This document shows positions 44,914 through 53,711 of a stretch of DNA of 64,000 nt, in pieces; position 1 is the first letter of the stretch, and every line of letters begins with the position of its first letter. The stretch covers positions 62,001 to 126,000 of the forward strand of contig JALFNK010000003.1 of the NCBI GenBank assembly GCA_022782405.1. The letters run 5' to 3'. The translations under genes were made by a program, and so were the position numbers. The notes beneath the pieces are model-generated. The model made no database searches and was not told where the DNA came from. It saw only the letters and a list, made by a program, of their open reading frames with translations. Origin of the DNA: Alistipes sp. (GTDB taxonomy: Bacteria; Bacteroidota; Bacteroidia; Bacteroidales; Rikenellaceae).

Positions 44914-45855
44914 CTACTTCTTCGTCAGATCGGCAAGAGCGGCCTTGGCATTCTCGGCAGCCTCGCCCTCGGTAACCTTCTGGAAGGCGGCGATGGCCTG
45001 GTCGCGCATCTCCTTGGCGTTATAGGCAGCGCCCAGCACATAGTACATCAGGCTCTTGTCGGCAGCATCGGTCTGCGCCTCGGCAGCAGCCTCGCCCAGC
45101 TCGATCACCTTGGCGTAGTCCTTCTTGCCGAAGTAAGCCTGCAGGCGCACCTTCTGGAAGAGGGCGCTCGCGGGATTCTTCTCGAGCTGTACGTCGGCCA
45201 TGGCGATGATTCCGTCGAAATCGCCGGCCTGCTGCATCTCGGCCACCTTGTTGTTCGTATAGAGCGCCATCATCTGCTTGGCCGTCTCGACATCATTGGC
45301 ATACTTGGGATGCGTCTTGGATGCGATCTCCTCATAGATGTTCATACCCTTCTCGAACTCGCCCAGCTCACAGTAGCTCATGGCCAGGTTGAGCGCCATG
45401 CCCGTATTGTCGGGATCGGCCTTGTAACCCTTCTCGAAGATGCTGACTGCCGTAGCGTAATCCTTGCTGTTGAAGGCATCGCCACCACGGATCTGATAGA
45501 TCTTGGCCACCCATCCGTTCGATTTGCCCATCTGGGTCATATCGCCGTAGAGTTCGGCCAGCTCGGCGGATTTCTGGAAATTCTGCAGAGCGGCATCATA
45601 ATTCTGCGACTTCAGGGCGCTGCCTCCCAGCATGTAATAGCACAGCGGAAGCGATTTCTTCGCCGTGGCGACCAGCGATGCGGCATCGGCATTGTCGAGA
45701 CCCAGGTCGATCACCTGCTCGAATTTGGCGGCAGCGCCTGCATAATCCTTGGCTCCGTAGGCAGCGGCCGCCTCGTTGTAGATGGCCGTAACATCCTGCG
45801 CCGAGAGCGTTGCAGCCGCAAACAGCGCAATTGCTGAAACAAATAATTTTTTCAT
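44914..45855 (-). CDS. Periplasmic TPR-repeat protein
   Basis: This 313-residue protein has a signal peptide (MKKLFVSAIALFAAATLSAQ) and then consecutive tetratricopeptide repeats. The clearest are KSQNYDAALQNFQKSAELAE, NSKDYATAVSIFEKGYKADP and GEFEKGMNIYEEIASKTH. TPR helices act as protein-protein scaffolds; the partner is unknown. Composition is rich in Ala, Asp and Lys and Cys-poor, typical of abundant secreted Bacteroidetes TPR proteins. It has a near-perfect promoter and a 65-base leader with a hairpin, suggesting strong, possibly regulated expression. Confidence 0.88.
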   Translation of the reverse strand: MKKLFVSAIALFAAATLSAQDVTAIYNEAAAAYGAKDYAGAAAKFEQVIDLGLDNADAASLVATAKKSLPLCYYMLGGSALKSQNYDAALQNFQKSAELAELYGDMTQMGKSNGWVAKIYQIRGGDAFNSKDYATAVSIFEKGYKADPDNTGMALNLAMSYCELGEFEKGMNIYEEIASKTHPKYANDVETAKQMMALYTNNKVAEMQQAGDFDGIIAMADVQLEKNPASALFQKVRLQAYFGKKDYAKVIELGEAAAEAQTDAADKSLMYYVLGAAYNAKEMRDQAIAAFQKVTEGEAAENAKAALADLTKK

Positions 45856-45891
45856 GGTTGTGTGTTTTTCTAAATGTGTTTTCTTACCGGA

Positions 45892-45951
45892 GCGTCCTGC
45901 CTGGAGGGACGCATTTCCCGCAAAATTATGTTTTTTTTGCGATTTTTCAAA
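45892..45951 (-). promoter_or_regulatory. TPR gene promoter (TTTG-N19-TAATTTTG) and leader hairpin
   Basis: On the minus strand TTTG at 45948-45951 and TAATTTTG at 45921-45928 are spaced by 19 bases, an excellent consensus. The leader of about 60 bases holds a small hairpin (GCGTCC/GGACGC, 45892-45912). The -33 element lies just after the tadA stop. Confidence 0.75.
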
Positions 45952-45953
45952 CA

Positions 45954-46493
45954 CTATTTCCGCAAAAAGGCAAAAAACGAAGTCATCAACGCCCCGCACT
46001 CCGCCGCAAGAACCCCGTGCGCAAGGGTCGTCCGGGGATGGAAAACCGCCTCGGAATAGCGGCGATAACCCTTCTTCGGATCGTCGGCACCCCATACTAC
46101 CCGCCCGACCTGCGCCCAGGCGATCGCCCCGGCGCACATGATGCACGGCTCGACGGTAACATAGAGCGTACACTCGGGGAGGTATTTGCCGCCGAGCGTC
46201 GAGGCTGCGGCCGTCAGGGCCTGCATCTCGGCATGTGCCGTGGGGTCGGCAAGGGTCTCTACAAGATTGTGTCCCCGGCCGACGACCGCACCACGCGACA
46301 CGACCACGGCCCCTATGGGCACCTCCCCGGCATCGAGGGCCTTGCGCGCCTCGGCAAGGGCCAGGCGCATGAACCGCTCGTCGGTCTGCTGCTGTCCGTC
46401 CGCAACCGCAGCGGCATCAGCAGCCCCGCCGGCATCTTTTGCCGCCGCGGCCGAAGCCCCGACAGCGGATTTTTCATCTTTCGGATACGACAT
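45954..46493 (-). CDS. tadA: tRNA-specific adenosine deaminase
   Basis: TadA converts A34 to inosine in tRNA-Arg. The 179-residue protein has the zinc/catalytic motif PTAHAEMQAL and the CxxC zinc pair in VEPCIMCAGAIAW, then GADDPKKGY. The usual core starts at DERFMRLALAEARKALDAG; here it is preceded by about 35 extra residues rich in Ala (ASAAAAKDAGGAADAAAV), which could be a flexible tail or a start-site artefact. The start at 46493 is the only upstream ATG with a promoter (TATCTTTG, minus strand, 46530-46537) at a sensible distance. It is divergent from aspS. Confidence 0.93.
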   Translation of the reverse strand: MSYPKDEKSAVGASAAAAKDAGGAADAAAVADGQQQTDERFMRLALAEARKALDAGEVPIGAVVVSRGAVVGRGHNLVETLADPTAHAEMQALTAAASTLGGKYLPECTLYVTVEPCIMCAGAIAWAQVGRVVWGADDPKKGYRRYSEAVFHPRTTLAHGVLAAECGALMTSFFAFLRK

Positions 46494-46508
46494 TCCCGTT
46501 AAAATGCT

Positions 46509-46537
46509 TACCTTTGTGGGTTGCAAGGACAAAGATA
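46509..46537. promoter_or_regulatory. Overlapping divergent -7 elements of tadA and aspS
   Basis: TACCTTTG on the plus strand (46509-46516) serves aspS with a leader of about 50 bases. TATCTTTG on the minus strand (46530-46537) serves tadA. The elements are only 13 bases apart, so polymerase at one would block the other. Confidence 0.6.
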
Positions 46538-46568
46538 CGAAATCGGAACAAATAATACAACCATCAAC

Positions 46569-48323
46569 ATGTACAGGACCCATACTTGCGGCTGTCTGAG
46601 AGCCGGCAACGTAAACGAGACCGTAACCCTGGCCGGGTGGGTGCAGAAAGTGCGAAACCTCGGCGCCATGACCTTCATCGACCTGCGCGACCGCTACGGG
46701 CTGACGCAGATCACGGTCGAGGAGCATTCGCCCGCCGAGGTGCGCGAGGCAGCCGCCCGCGTGGGCCGCGAATGGGTGCTCCGCGTTACGGGGCGCGTCG
46801 TGGAGCGCGAAGCCAAGAACCCCAAGATGCCCACGGGCGACATCGAAGTCGTCGCCGAGCGCATCGAGGTGCTCAACGAGGCGCAGACCCCGCCGTTCAC
46901 CATCGAAGAGAACTCCGACGGCGGCGACGACCTGCGCATGAAGTACCGCTACCTCGACCTGCGCCGCCCGCCCCTGCAGCGCAACATGATCCTGCGCCAC
47001 AAGATGGCCCAGGAGATCCGCCGCTTCCTCGACGCCGAGGGATTCCTCGAGATCGAAACCCCCTATCTGATCAAATCGACCCCCGAGGGTGCCCGCGACT
47101 TCGTCGTGCCGAGCCGCATGAACCCCAACCAGTTCTACGCCCTGCCGCAGTCGCCGCAGACGCTTAAGCAGCTGCTCATGGTCGCCGGCTACGACCGTTA
47201 TTTCCAGATCGTGCGCTGCTTCCGCGACGAGGACCTGCGCGCCGACCGCCAGCCCGAATTCACGCAGATCGACTGCGAGATGTCGTTCGTCGAGCAGGAG
47301 GACGTGCTGGAGATCTTCGAGCGCTGGGCCAAGCACATGTTCCGCGAGGTGCTCGGCGTGGAATTCCCCGAGCCGCTGCGCCGCATGCCGTGGATCGAGG
47401 CGATGGAGAAGTACGGCTCGGACAAGCCCGACCTGCGCTTCGGCATGGAGTTCGCCGACCTGACCGACCTGGCCAAGGGACACGGATTCTCCGTCTTCGA
47501 CGATGCGGAGTACATCACCGGATTCGCCGCCACGGGATGCGCGACCTACACGCGCAAGCAGATCGACGCCCTGACCGAGTTCGTCAAGCGCCCGCAGGTG
47601 GGTGCCAAGGGGCTCATCTGGATCCGTGTCGAGGAGGGTGCCGTCAAGTCGTCGATCGACAAGTTCTTCTCGCCCGAGGAGGTACAGGCCCTGGCCGCAC
47701 GCTGCGGCGCGAAGGCCGGCGACATGGTCTTCATCCTCTGCGGCAAGAAGTTCAAGGCCCTCACGCAGCTCTGCGCCCTGCGCCTCGAGGTGGCCCAGCA
47801 GCTCGGCCTGCGCGACCCGAAGAAGTTCGCTCCGTTGTGGGTCGTCGATTTCCCGATGTTCGAGTGGGACGACGAGACGCAGCGTTTCTACGCCATGCAC
47901 CATCCCTTCACCTCGCCCAAACCCGAAGACGTGCAGTACCTCAAGAGCGACCCGGGACGCGTGCGCGCCAATGCCTACGACTTCGTCTGCAACGGCACGG
48001 AGCTCGGCGGCGGCTCGATCCGTATCCACGACCAGCAGCTCCAGGCGCAGATCTTCGAGTGCCTGGGCTTCACGCCCGAGGCGGCCGAGGAGCAGTTCGG
48101 CTTCCTGATGAACGCCTTCAAGTACGGCGCACCCCCTCACGGAGGTCTGGCCTTCGGTTTCGACCGCATGTGCTCGCTCTTCGGCGGCTCGGACTCGATC
48201 CGCGACTACATCGCCTTCCCGAAGAACAACGCCGGCCGCGACGTCATGCTCGACGCCCCTTCGGCCATCGCTCCGGCGCAGCTCGACGAGCTCTGCCTCG
48301 ACCTGCGCAAGCCCGAGGCATAA
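46569..48323 (+). CDS. aspS: Aspartyl-tRNA synthetase
   Basis: AspS charges tRNA-Asp. The 584-residue length and the inserted GAD domain (about 290-400) mark it as the bacterial type. The N-terminal OB-fold anticodon domain has [20 protein letters not shown]; class II motif 2 is in [20 protein letters not shown] and motif 3 in [19 protein letters not shown]. The start at MYRTHTCG is the family N-terminus. Discriminating versus non-discriminating specificity cannot be judged by eye. It is monocistronic, closed by the terminator at 48344-48380. Confidence 0.97.
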   Translation: MYRTHTCGCLRAGNVNETVTLAGWVQKVRNLGAMTFIDLRDRYGLTQITVEEHSPAEVREAAARVGREWVLRVTGRVVEREAKNPKMPTGDIEVVAERIEVLNEAQTPPFTIEENSDGGDDLRMKYRYLDLRRPPLQRNMILRHKMAQEIRRFLDAEGFLEIETPYLIKSTPEGARDFVVPSRMNPNQFYALPQSPQTLKQLLMVAGYDRYFQIVRCFRDEDLRADRQPEFTQIDCEMSFVEQEDVLEIFERWAKHMFREVLGVEFPEPLRRMPWIEAMEKYGSDKPDLRFGMEFADLTDLAKGHGFSVFDDAEYITGFAATGCATYTRKQIDALTEFVKRPQVGAKGLIWIRVEEGAVKSSIDKFFSPEEVQALAARCGAKAGDMVFILCGKKFKALTQLCALRLEVAQQLGLRDPKKFAPLWVVDFPMFEWDDETQRFYAMHHPFTSPKPEDVQYLKSDPGRVRANAYDFVCNGTELGGGSIRIHDQQLQAQIFECLGFTPEAAEEQFGFLMNAFKYGAPPHGGLAFGFDRMCSLFGGSDSIRDYIAFPKNNAGRDVMLDAPSAIAPAQLDELCLDLRKPEA

Positions 48324-48343
48324 GGACAAAGCCACCGACAAAG

Positions 48344-48380
48344 GAATCGGCCCCCCGGAAAGGGAGGCCGATTCTTTTTT
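48344..48380 (+). terminator. Terminator after aspS
   Basis: A 9-bp stem (48344-48352 with 48366-48374), extended by three more pairs across one mismatch, is followed by six T residues. Confidence 0.88.
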
Positions 48381-48464
48381 GGGGCAGACCGGCGAACCGG
48401 AGGTCGGGAGGGAGGGGATCGCAGTCGGATTCGGCGTCCGGAGATCGGATTCGACAGCCCCGGT

Positions 48465-48920
48465 TCAGCGGTCCGTACCGAGACGCGTCGCCGCATCGGG
48501 TTCGAGGTACTCCCACGGAGGCGGGAAGCGGCGGTAGACGAAGGGGATTTCGGCATCCGTAAGCCGGCGCGACAGGCGGAAGTGCAGGGTCAGGCACACC
48601 ACCAGCCGGGGCACGTCCCGACGGGTACATGCGGCCTGCATGTGGGCAAGATGGCCCGCAAGCGCCTCATCGAGCGAATCGAGCCGGGCGAAGGTCCCGT
48701 CGCGGAGGTAGCCTGCATGCAGGGTGCCCAGCAGCGCGGCATCCGCCCCGGCATAGGAGCCGAGCAGGGAGTCGAGCAGCGCCGACTGGCAGGCTGCCGC
48801 GTCGTGAAACGCCCGCTCCGCGGCCGCGAAACGGGACCGTCGGGAGCAGCCCGCAAGCAGCAGCGCCGCAGCGAGCACGAAAAACAGAGGGTGCGAGAAA
48901 CGGGATTGCCGGTTTTCCAT
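48465..48920 (-). CDS. Small lipoprotein of unknown function
   Basis: I do not recognise this 151-residue protein. It has a lipoprotein signal (hydrophobic stretch FFVLAAALLLAGC, Cys25) and then a helical, Ala/Leu/Arg-rich domain with two Cys (AACQ and ACTRRD). The C-terminus is Pro/Arg-rich (RRFPPPWEYLEPD). It stands alone on the minus strand between aspS and the rarA promoter region, with no clear promoter seen. The lipobox and codon pattern support it as real, but it could be lineage-specific. Confidence 0.65.
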   Translation of the reverse strand: MENRQSRFSHPLFFVLAAALLLAGCSRRSRFAAAERAFHDAAACQSALLDSLLGSYAGADAALLGTLHAGYLRDGTFARLDSLDEALAGHLAHMQAACTRRDVPRLVVCLTLHFRLSRRLTDAEIPFVYRRFPPPWEYLEPDAATRLGTDR

Positions 48921-49065
48921 AAAAAAGCACGGGTCAGTTACTTACCGGCTAACAAGGTACGGCAATACCCGCAAAAACGATAAATAAAAGCCCGCGCAAC
49001 CGCGCGAGCATTACACCTATCGTTCCCTTTTTGCTGAAATTTGCCGTTTCTGTTAGCGAGAACAA

Positions 49066-49084
49066 TAACGTAACGCTTACGTTA
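49066..49084. promoter_or_regulatory. Operator-like palindrome TAACGTAA-CGC-TTACGTTA
   Basis: A perfect 8-3-8 palindrome lies in the gene-free stretch 48921-49183, about 70 bases upstream of the rarA -7 element. It is the size of a dimeric repressor site but no regulator gene is adjacent. The same stretch has a GC-rich imperfect hairpin (48993-49012) followed on the minus strand by TTTTATTT. Confidence 0.4.
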
Positions 49085-49152
49085 ATAAAAATATGTCTGC
49101 GGCGGATGCAGCCGCCACATGGATAAAGGTAGCGAATTTTTCGAAAATTGCG

Positions 49153-49160
49153 TATCTTTG
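49153..49160 (+). promoter_or_regulatory. rarA -7 element TATCTTTG
   Basis: An exact TAnnTTTG lies 23 bases upstream of the rarA start; the -33 TTTG is missing. Confidence 0.65.
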
Positions 49161-49183
49161 ACCTCGGAAAAGCAACAAAAGCC

Positions 49184-50461
49184 ATGTCGAACATTCCTCT
49201 TGCCGAACGCCTCCGCCCGAAGACGATCGACGAATACATCGGTCAGGAGCACCTGGTGGGCCCGAACGGCGTCTTCCGCAAGTTCTTCGAGACGGGCAAC
49301 GTCCCCTCGTTCATCCTCTGGGGTCCCCCGGGCGTGGGCAAGACGACGCTGGCGAAGATCGTCGCCACGCAGCTCGAACGCCCCTTCTTCACCCTCTCGG
49401 CCGTAACGTCCGGCGTCAAGGAGGTGCGCGAGGTGATCGAGTCGGCGCGCAAGAGCCGCTTCTTCGACCAGAGGCCCCCGTTCCTGTTCATCGACGAAAT
49501 CCACCGTTTCAACAAGTCGCAGCAGGATTCGCTGCTCGGGGCTGTCGAGCAGGGCATCGTAACGCTCATCGGCGCGACGACCGAGAACCCCTCGTTCGAG
49601 GTGATCTCGCCGCTGTTGAGCCGCTGCCAGGTCTACATCCTCCGCCCGATGGAGGACGCAGACCTGCAAAAGCTCCTCGACCGTGCGCTGGAGAAGGACC
49701 CGGAGCTGCACGGCCGCGACATCGAGGTGCGCGAGACCGGGGCGCTCTTCCGCTTCTCGGGAGGCGACGCCCGCAAGCTGCTCAACATCCTCGACATCGT
49801 CATAGGGGCTACCGACGGGAAGGTTACGATCACCGACCAGTACGTTACCGACTGTCTGCAGCAGAATATCGCCCTCTACGACAAGCAGGGCGAGCAGCAT
49901 TACGACGTCATCTCGGCCTTCATCAAGTCGGTGCGGGGCAGCGACCCCAATGCGGCGATCTACTACCTGGCGCGGATGCTCGCCGGGGGCGAGGAGCCGC
50001 GCTTCATCGCCCGGCGGCTGGTGATCCTCGCCTCGGAGGACATCGGGCTGGCGAACCCCAACGCCCTGCTGCTGGCCAACGCCTGCTTCGACACGGTGCA
50101 CAAGATCGGCATGCCCGAGGCGCGCATCACGCTGGCCGAGACGACCATCTACCTGGCCACCTCGGCCAAGAGCAACTCGGCCTACATGGCCATCAACAAG
50201 GCCCTCGCGCTGGTCGAGCACGACACGACGAACCGTCCCGTGCCGCTGCACCTGCGCAACGCCCCGACCAAACTCATGAAACAGGCCGGCTACTCCGACG
50301 GCTACAAGTACGCCCACGACTACGAGGGGCACTTCGCCGAGCTGGAGTTCCTGCCCGAGAGCCTCTCGGGAACGAAATTCTACGAACCCGACACGCAGAA
50401 TGCCGCCGAAGCGAAGATCGCCGAGCGCATCCGCACGTTATGGAAGGAGAAGTACCGATGA
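49184..50461 (+). CDS. rarA: Replication-associated recombination protein A (RarA/MgsA)
   Basis: RarA is an AAA+ ATPase related to clamp-loader subunits that acts at stalled replication forks. The 425-residue protein has Walker A GPPGVGKTTLAK, Walker B PFLFIDEIHRFNKSQQD, sensor 1 IGATTENPSFE and an arginine-finger segment SPLLSRCQV. The C-terminal tetramerisation domain includes GSDPNAAIYYLARMLAGGE. The start at MSNIPLAERLRP is the family N-terminus, 12 codons after an upstream in-frame Met that overlaps the promoter. Its stop overlaps the next gene's ATG by four bases. Confidence 0.96.
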   Translation: MSNIPLAERLRPKTIDEYIGQEHLVGPNGVFRKFFETGNVPSFILWGPPGVGKTTLAKIVATQLERPFFTLSAVTSGVKEVREVIESARKSRFFDQRPPFLFIDEIHRFNKSQQDSLLGAVEQGIVTLIGATTENPSFEVISPLLSRCQVYILRPMEDADLQKLLDRALEKDPELHGRDIEVRETGALFRFSGGDARKLLNILDIVIGATDGKVTITDQYVTDCLQQNIALYDKQGEQHYDVISAFIKSVRGSDPNAAIYYLARMLAGGEEPRFIARRLVILASEDIGLANPNALLLANACFDTVHKIGMPEARITLAETTIYLATSAKSNSAYMAINKALALVEHDTTNRPVPLHLRNAPTKLMKQAGYSDGYKYAHDYEGHFAELEFLPESLSGTKFYEPDTQNAAEAKIAERIRTLWKEKYR

Positions 50462-50952
50462 AACGCATAGGCATCCTCTCCGACACGCACGGCTGTTTCG
50501 ACGACGTGCTCCGCAACTTCCTCCGCGATGTGGACGAGATCTGGCACGCCGGCGACATCGGCTCGCTCGACCTGGCCGACCGCATCGCGGCCTTCAAGCC
50601 GCTGCGTGCCGTGAGCGGCAACATCGACGACGGCATGACCCGGAGGGTCTATCCCCCCTTCGTCTGCTTCGAGTGCGAGCAGGTGCGCGTGCTGATGACC
50701 CACATCGGCGGCTACCCGCGCCGTTACGACCCGCGGGCCGTACAACGCATCCAGAGCCTGCGGCCGCGACTCTTCATCGCGGGCCACTCCCACATCCTGA
50801 AGGTGATCTACGACCCGGTGTACGACCTGCTGCACATCAACCCTGGCGCGGCGGGCGAACACGGCTTCCACAAGGTCCGCACGGCCATACGGCTCAAGAT
50901 CGACGGCGAACGCATGTACGACCTCGAGGTGGGCGAATGGCCCCGGAAGTAG
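50458..50952 (+). CDS. YfcE/MJ0936-type metallophosphoesterase
   Basis: This 164-residue cytoplasmic phosphodiesterase has the calcineurin-like metal motifs: SDTHG (motif I), HAGDIG (motif II), SGNID (motif III, usually GNHD/GNCD), THIGG, and AGHSH near the C-terminus. All metal ligands of the family are there. YfcE-type enzymes cleave model phosphodiesters; the natural substrate is unknown. Translation is coupled to rarA (ATGA overlap). The start MKRIGILSD is preferred to an upstream in-frame Met inside rarA. Confidence 0.9.
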   Translation: MKRIGILSDTHGCFDDVLRNFLRDVDEIWHAGDIGSLDLADRIAAFKPLRAVSGNIDDGMTRRVYPPFVCFECEQVRVLMTHIGGYPRRYDPRAVQRIQSLRPRLFIAGHSHILKVIYDPVYDLLHINPGAAGEHGFHKVRTAIRLKIDGERMYDLEVGEWPRK

Positions 50953-50999
50953 CCGCGGCAGATCGGTCATCCCCGGGACCGGCCTCGGACCGTATGCCA

Positions 51000-51031
51000 T
51001 TCGGACGGAAGCATACGCCGTCCGGATTTTT
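51000..51031 (+). terminator. Terminator after the rarA operon
   Basis: A 9-bp stem (51000-51008 with 51018-51026, one G-U pair) is followed by five T residues. It lies about 50 bases past the phosphoesterase stop and 80 bases before the ClpC-like gene. Confidence 0.75.
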
Positions 51032-51111
51032 CCGCAGCCGCCACCCTCCGTTCATAAAATAACCCATCGCGCGCATCGTTATCCGATCGGAACCAAAAAG
51101 ACGATGCACCC

Positions 51112-53565
51112 ATGCAACTGAAGATTTCGAAAACGCTGGAGGGGCTCATCGCCCGCACGGCTTTCAATACCACGAAGGCGGGAATCACCCACTCGCTCAA
51201 GGATTTTCTCGCGCTGGAACTGCTCCGGGAGGAGGGTTCGCTCGCCTTTCAGCTTCTCTCGACACGCCTCCGGGACTGGGAACTCCACCAGATCCGGCTG
51301 CGTATCGAACACGAGATCCGCAACACCGGAGTCCGGCCCGGAAACCGCTCGCCCGAGGAGTTCTTCCGCGACTTCGCCGACGAACTGCGCACGAAGGCGG
51401 AGACGCCGCGGAGCATCACGACCGCGCACGCCCTGCTCGCCATAGTCCGCGACCGCACGACCGCAACGGCCCGCATTCTCGAAATGTACGGAACAACCGC
51501 CGACATACTGGCCGGGGAGCTGCAGCGCTTCGCCGCAGGGAACGACTTCCGCACCGAGATCGCCATAAATCCCGACGGTCCGGTTCCTGCCGAAAACACG
51601 AAAGAACCGGACATCCCCCGATCGCTCGAAAAATTCGGCACGGACCTCACGCGCCTGGCCCGCGAAGGGGCGATCGATCCGGTGATCGGGCGCGACGGCG
51701 AGATCGAGCGCGTCGTGCAGATCCTCTCGCGGCGCAAGAAGAACAACCCGCTGCTGATCGGCGAAGCCGGCGTCGGCAAGAGTGCCGTCGTCGAGGGACT
51801 GGCCCTGCGTATCGCGCGCGGCGAGGTGCCCTACACGCTCGCCGACCGCAGCATCTTCTCGCTCGACGTCGGAGCGCTCGTCGCCGGCACGAAATTCCGC
51901 GGAGAGTTCGAGGAGCGCCTGCAGCAGCTTCTCGACGACTTGCGGCGCTCACCGCAGACGATCCTCTTCATCGACGAGATACACACCATCGTCGGGGCCG
52001 GCGCGACACAGGGGAGCCTCGACACGGCCAACATGCTCAAACCGGCTCTCGCTCGCGGCGAAATCCGGACCATCGGAGCCACGACACCCGACGAATACCG
52101 CACATCGATCGAAGCCGACGCGGCGCTCGAACGCCGTTTCCAGCGCGTGGCCGTCGAACCCACATCGCCCGAAACCACGCTGCAGATCCTGCGCAGCATT
52201 GCCCCGAACTACGAACGCCACCACAACGTCCGCTACTCGGAGGAGGCTCTGCACGCCTGCGTAACTCTTACGGGCCGCTACATCACCGACCGCCAGTTCC
52301 CGGACAAGGCAATCGACCTGCTCGACGAGGCGGGTTCACGGGCCCATCTGCGCTCCGCCCGCGAACCCGAGATGCTGCGATCGATGGAGAGCGAGCTCGA
52401 GACCGTGCGGCAGGCGCACCGCGAAGCGGTCCGGGCACTGGCCTACGAGAAGGCCCTGTCGACACGGCACGACGAGGTCGCACTCCGCGACCGGATCGAA
52501 GTGCAACGCACCGCATGGCGCCGGCACCTCGAAGAGAACCCTGCGCAGATCACCGAAGAGGAGATCCGGCAGATCATCACCGAGATGACGGGAATCCCCG
52601 CCGAGCGGATTTCGGCGGGGGATGCCCGCCGGCTGCGGGAACTCGGCGGGCATCTCGCGCGGCGCGTCGTAGGACAGCCGCAGGCCATCGAGCGCATCGC
52701 CCGCACGATCCGCCGCTCCCGGTCGGGACTTCAGGAGGAGCACCGGCCGATCGGAGTCTTCCTCTTCGTGGGGCCCACGGGCGTGGGCAAGACCCTCCTG
52801 GCGAAAGAGATCTCGAATTGGCTCTTCGACGAGCGCCGCGGACTAATCCGCATCGACATGTCGGAGTACGGCGAACGCCACAACATCGCCCGGCTGATCG
52901 GAGCGCCCCCGGGATATGTCGGCTACGGCGAGGGCGGACAGCTCACCGAAGCCGTACGCCGCCGACCCTACTCGGTGGTGCTGCTCGACGAGATCGAAAA
53001 GGCCCATCCCGAGGTTTTCAACACCCTGCTGCAGCTCTTCGACGAAGGACGCCTCACCGACGGTATGGGACGGACCGTGGATTTCCGCAACACGATCCTC
53101 ATCATGACCTCGAACGTCGGATCGCGCGAAGCCGCACGGCGCCCCGCGCAGGTCGGCTACGGCACTTTCGCGCGACAGCGGCACGATACGGCGCCGCAGG
53201 AGAGCTACCGCAAGGCGCTCGAACAGGTCTTCGCGCCGGAATTCCTCAACCGTATCGACGACATTATCGTCTTCCGCTCGCTGGACGAGAAGGATGTAAG
53301 ACAAATCATCGATCTGGAGATCGAGAGGCTTCTCCGGCGGACCGACCGGCTGGGATACCGTGTGCGCATCACCGACGGAGCCCGGCGCCGTCTGGCCTCG
53401 ATGGGATACGAGGCCCGCTACGGAGCTCGGGCCCTCAAGCGCACGCTGGCCGACCAAGTCGAGGAACCGCTCGCAAGCCTGATCATCGACGGGAAACTCC
53501 GCGCGGGCGGCACGGTCGTCGTCGAATCGGACCGCACGCGGGGCGTACGTCTCCGCGTGGCCTGA
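51112..53565 (+). CDS. ClpA/ClpC-type AAA+ unfoldase
   Basis: This 817-residue Clp ATPase has a Clp_N domain (about 1-150, divergent). The first AAA+ module has Walker [14 protein letters not shown] and [15 protein letters not shown] short middle region follows, and the second module has [29 protein letters not shown] and [12 protein letters not shown]. It unfolds proteins for ClpP or works as a chaperone. The middle region is ClpC-like in length, and its UVR-type motif is weak ([20 protein letters not shown]). A ClpP-docking loop could not be picked out with certainty. No clpP or clpS is in the window and no clear promoter is seen upstream. Confidence 0.92.
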   Translation: MQLKISKTLEGLIARTAFNTTKAGITHSLKDFLALELLREEGSLAFQLLSTRLRDWELHQIRLRIEHEIRNTGVRPGNRSPEEFFRDFADELRTKAETPRSITTAHALLAIVRDRTTATARILEMYGTTADILAGELQRFAAGNDFRTEIAINPDGPVPAENTKEPDIPRSLEKFGTDLTRLAREGAIDPVIGRDGEIERVVQILSRRKKNNPLLIGEAGVGKSAVVEGLALRIARGEVPYTLADRSIFSLDVGALVAGTKFRGEFEERLQQLLDDLRRSPQTILFIDEIHTIVGAGATQGSLDTANMLKPALARGEIRTIGATTPDEYRTSIEADAALERRFQRVAVEPTSPETTLQILRSIAPNYERHHNVRYSEEALHACVTLTGRYITDRQFPDKAIDLLDEAGSRAHLRSAREPEMLRSMESELETVRQAHREAVRALAYEKALSTRHDEVALRDRIEVQRTAWRRHLEENPAQITEEEIRQIITEMTGIPAERISAGDARRLRELGGHLARRVVGQPQAIERIARTIRRSRSGLQEEHRPIGVFLFVGPTGVGKTLLAKEISNWLFDERRGLIRIDMSEYGERHNIARLIGAPPGYVGYGEGGQLTEAVRRRPYSVVLLDEIEKAHPEVFNTLLQLFDEGRLTDGMGRTVDFRNTILIMTSNVGSREAARRPAQVGYGTFARQRHDTAPQESYRKALEQVFAPEFLNRIDDIIVFRSLDEKDVRQIIDLEIERLLRRTDRLGYRVRITDGARRRLASMGYEARYGARALKRTLADQVEEPLASLIIDGKLRAGGTVVVESDRTRGVRLRVA

Positions 53566-53621
53566 CAAGCACGGCATCCGCCGGAAAACTCCGGCAGGAA
53601 CCGGCAGCGCACTTCACGGAA

Positions 53622-53667
53622 AACCGCAAGGCACTTTTTTCCTTCGGGAAAGAAGATCCTTGCGGTT
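53622..53667 (+). terminator. Long hairpin with TTCG loop after the ClpC-like gene
   Basis: A 10-bp outer stem (53622-53631 with 53658-53667), a 2x2 internal loop and a 9-bp inner stem (one G-U) are capped by a CTTCGG tetraloop. It sits 56 bases past the stop and 17 bases before the next -7 element; no T-run follows, so it may be a weak terminator or a 3' end stabiliser. Confidence 0.6.
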
Positions 53668-53684
53668 ATTCGCGCCGAAATTCG

Positions 53685-53692
53685 TACCTTTG
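53685..53692 (+). promoter_or_regulatory. -7 element TACCTTTG of the second MATE gene
   Basis: A consensus TAnnTTTG lies 19 bases upstream of the MATE start codon, just after the TTCG-capped hairpin. Confidence 0.65.
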
Positions 53693-53711
53693 CCGTCCGA
53701 AACGAAACGAC

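Noticed and set aside
45954..48341. A 795-codon minus-strand frame running through aspS into tadA
   Set aside because: Only the last 179 codons (tadA) are real; the rest is antisense to aspS.
48949..49239. A 96-codon minus-strand frame upstream of rarA
   Set aside because: It overlaps the rarA promoter and 5' end and contains hairpin sequences; no family features.
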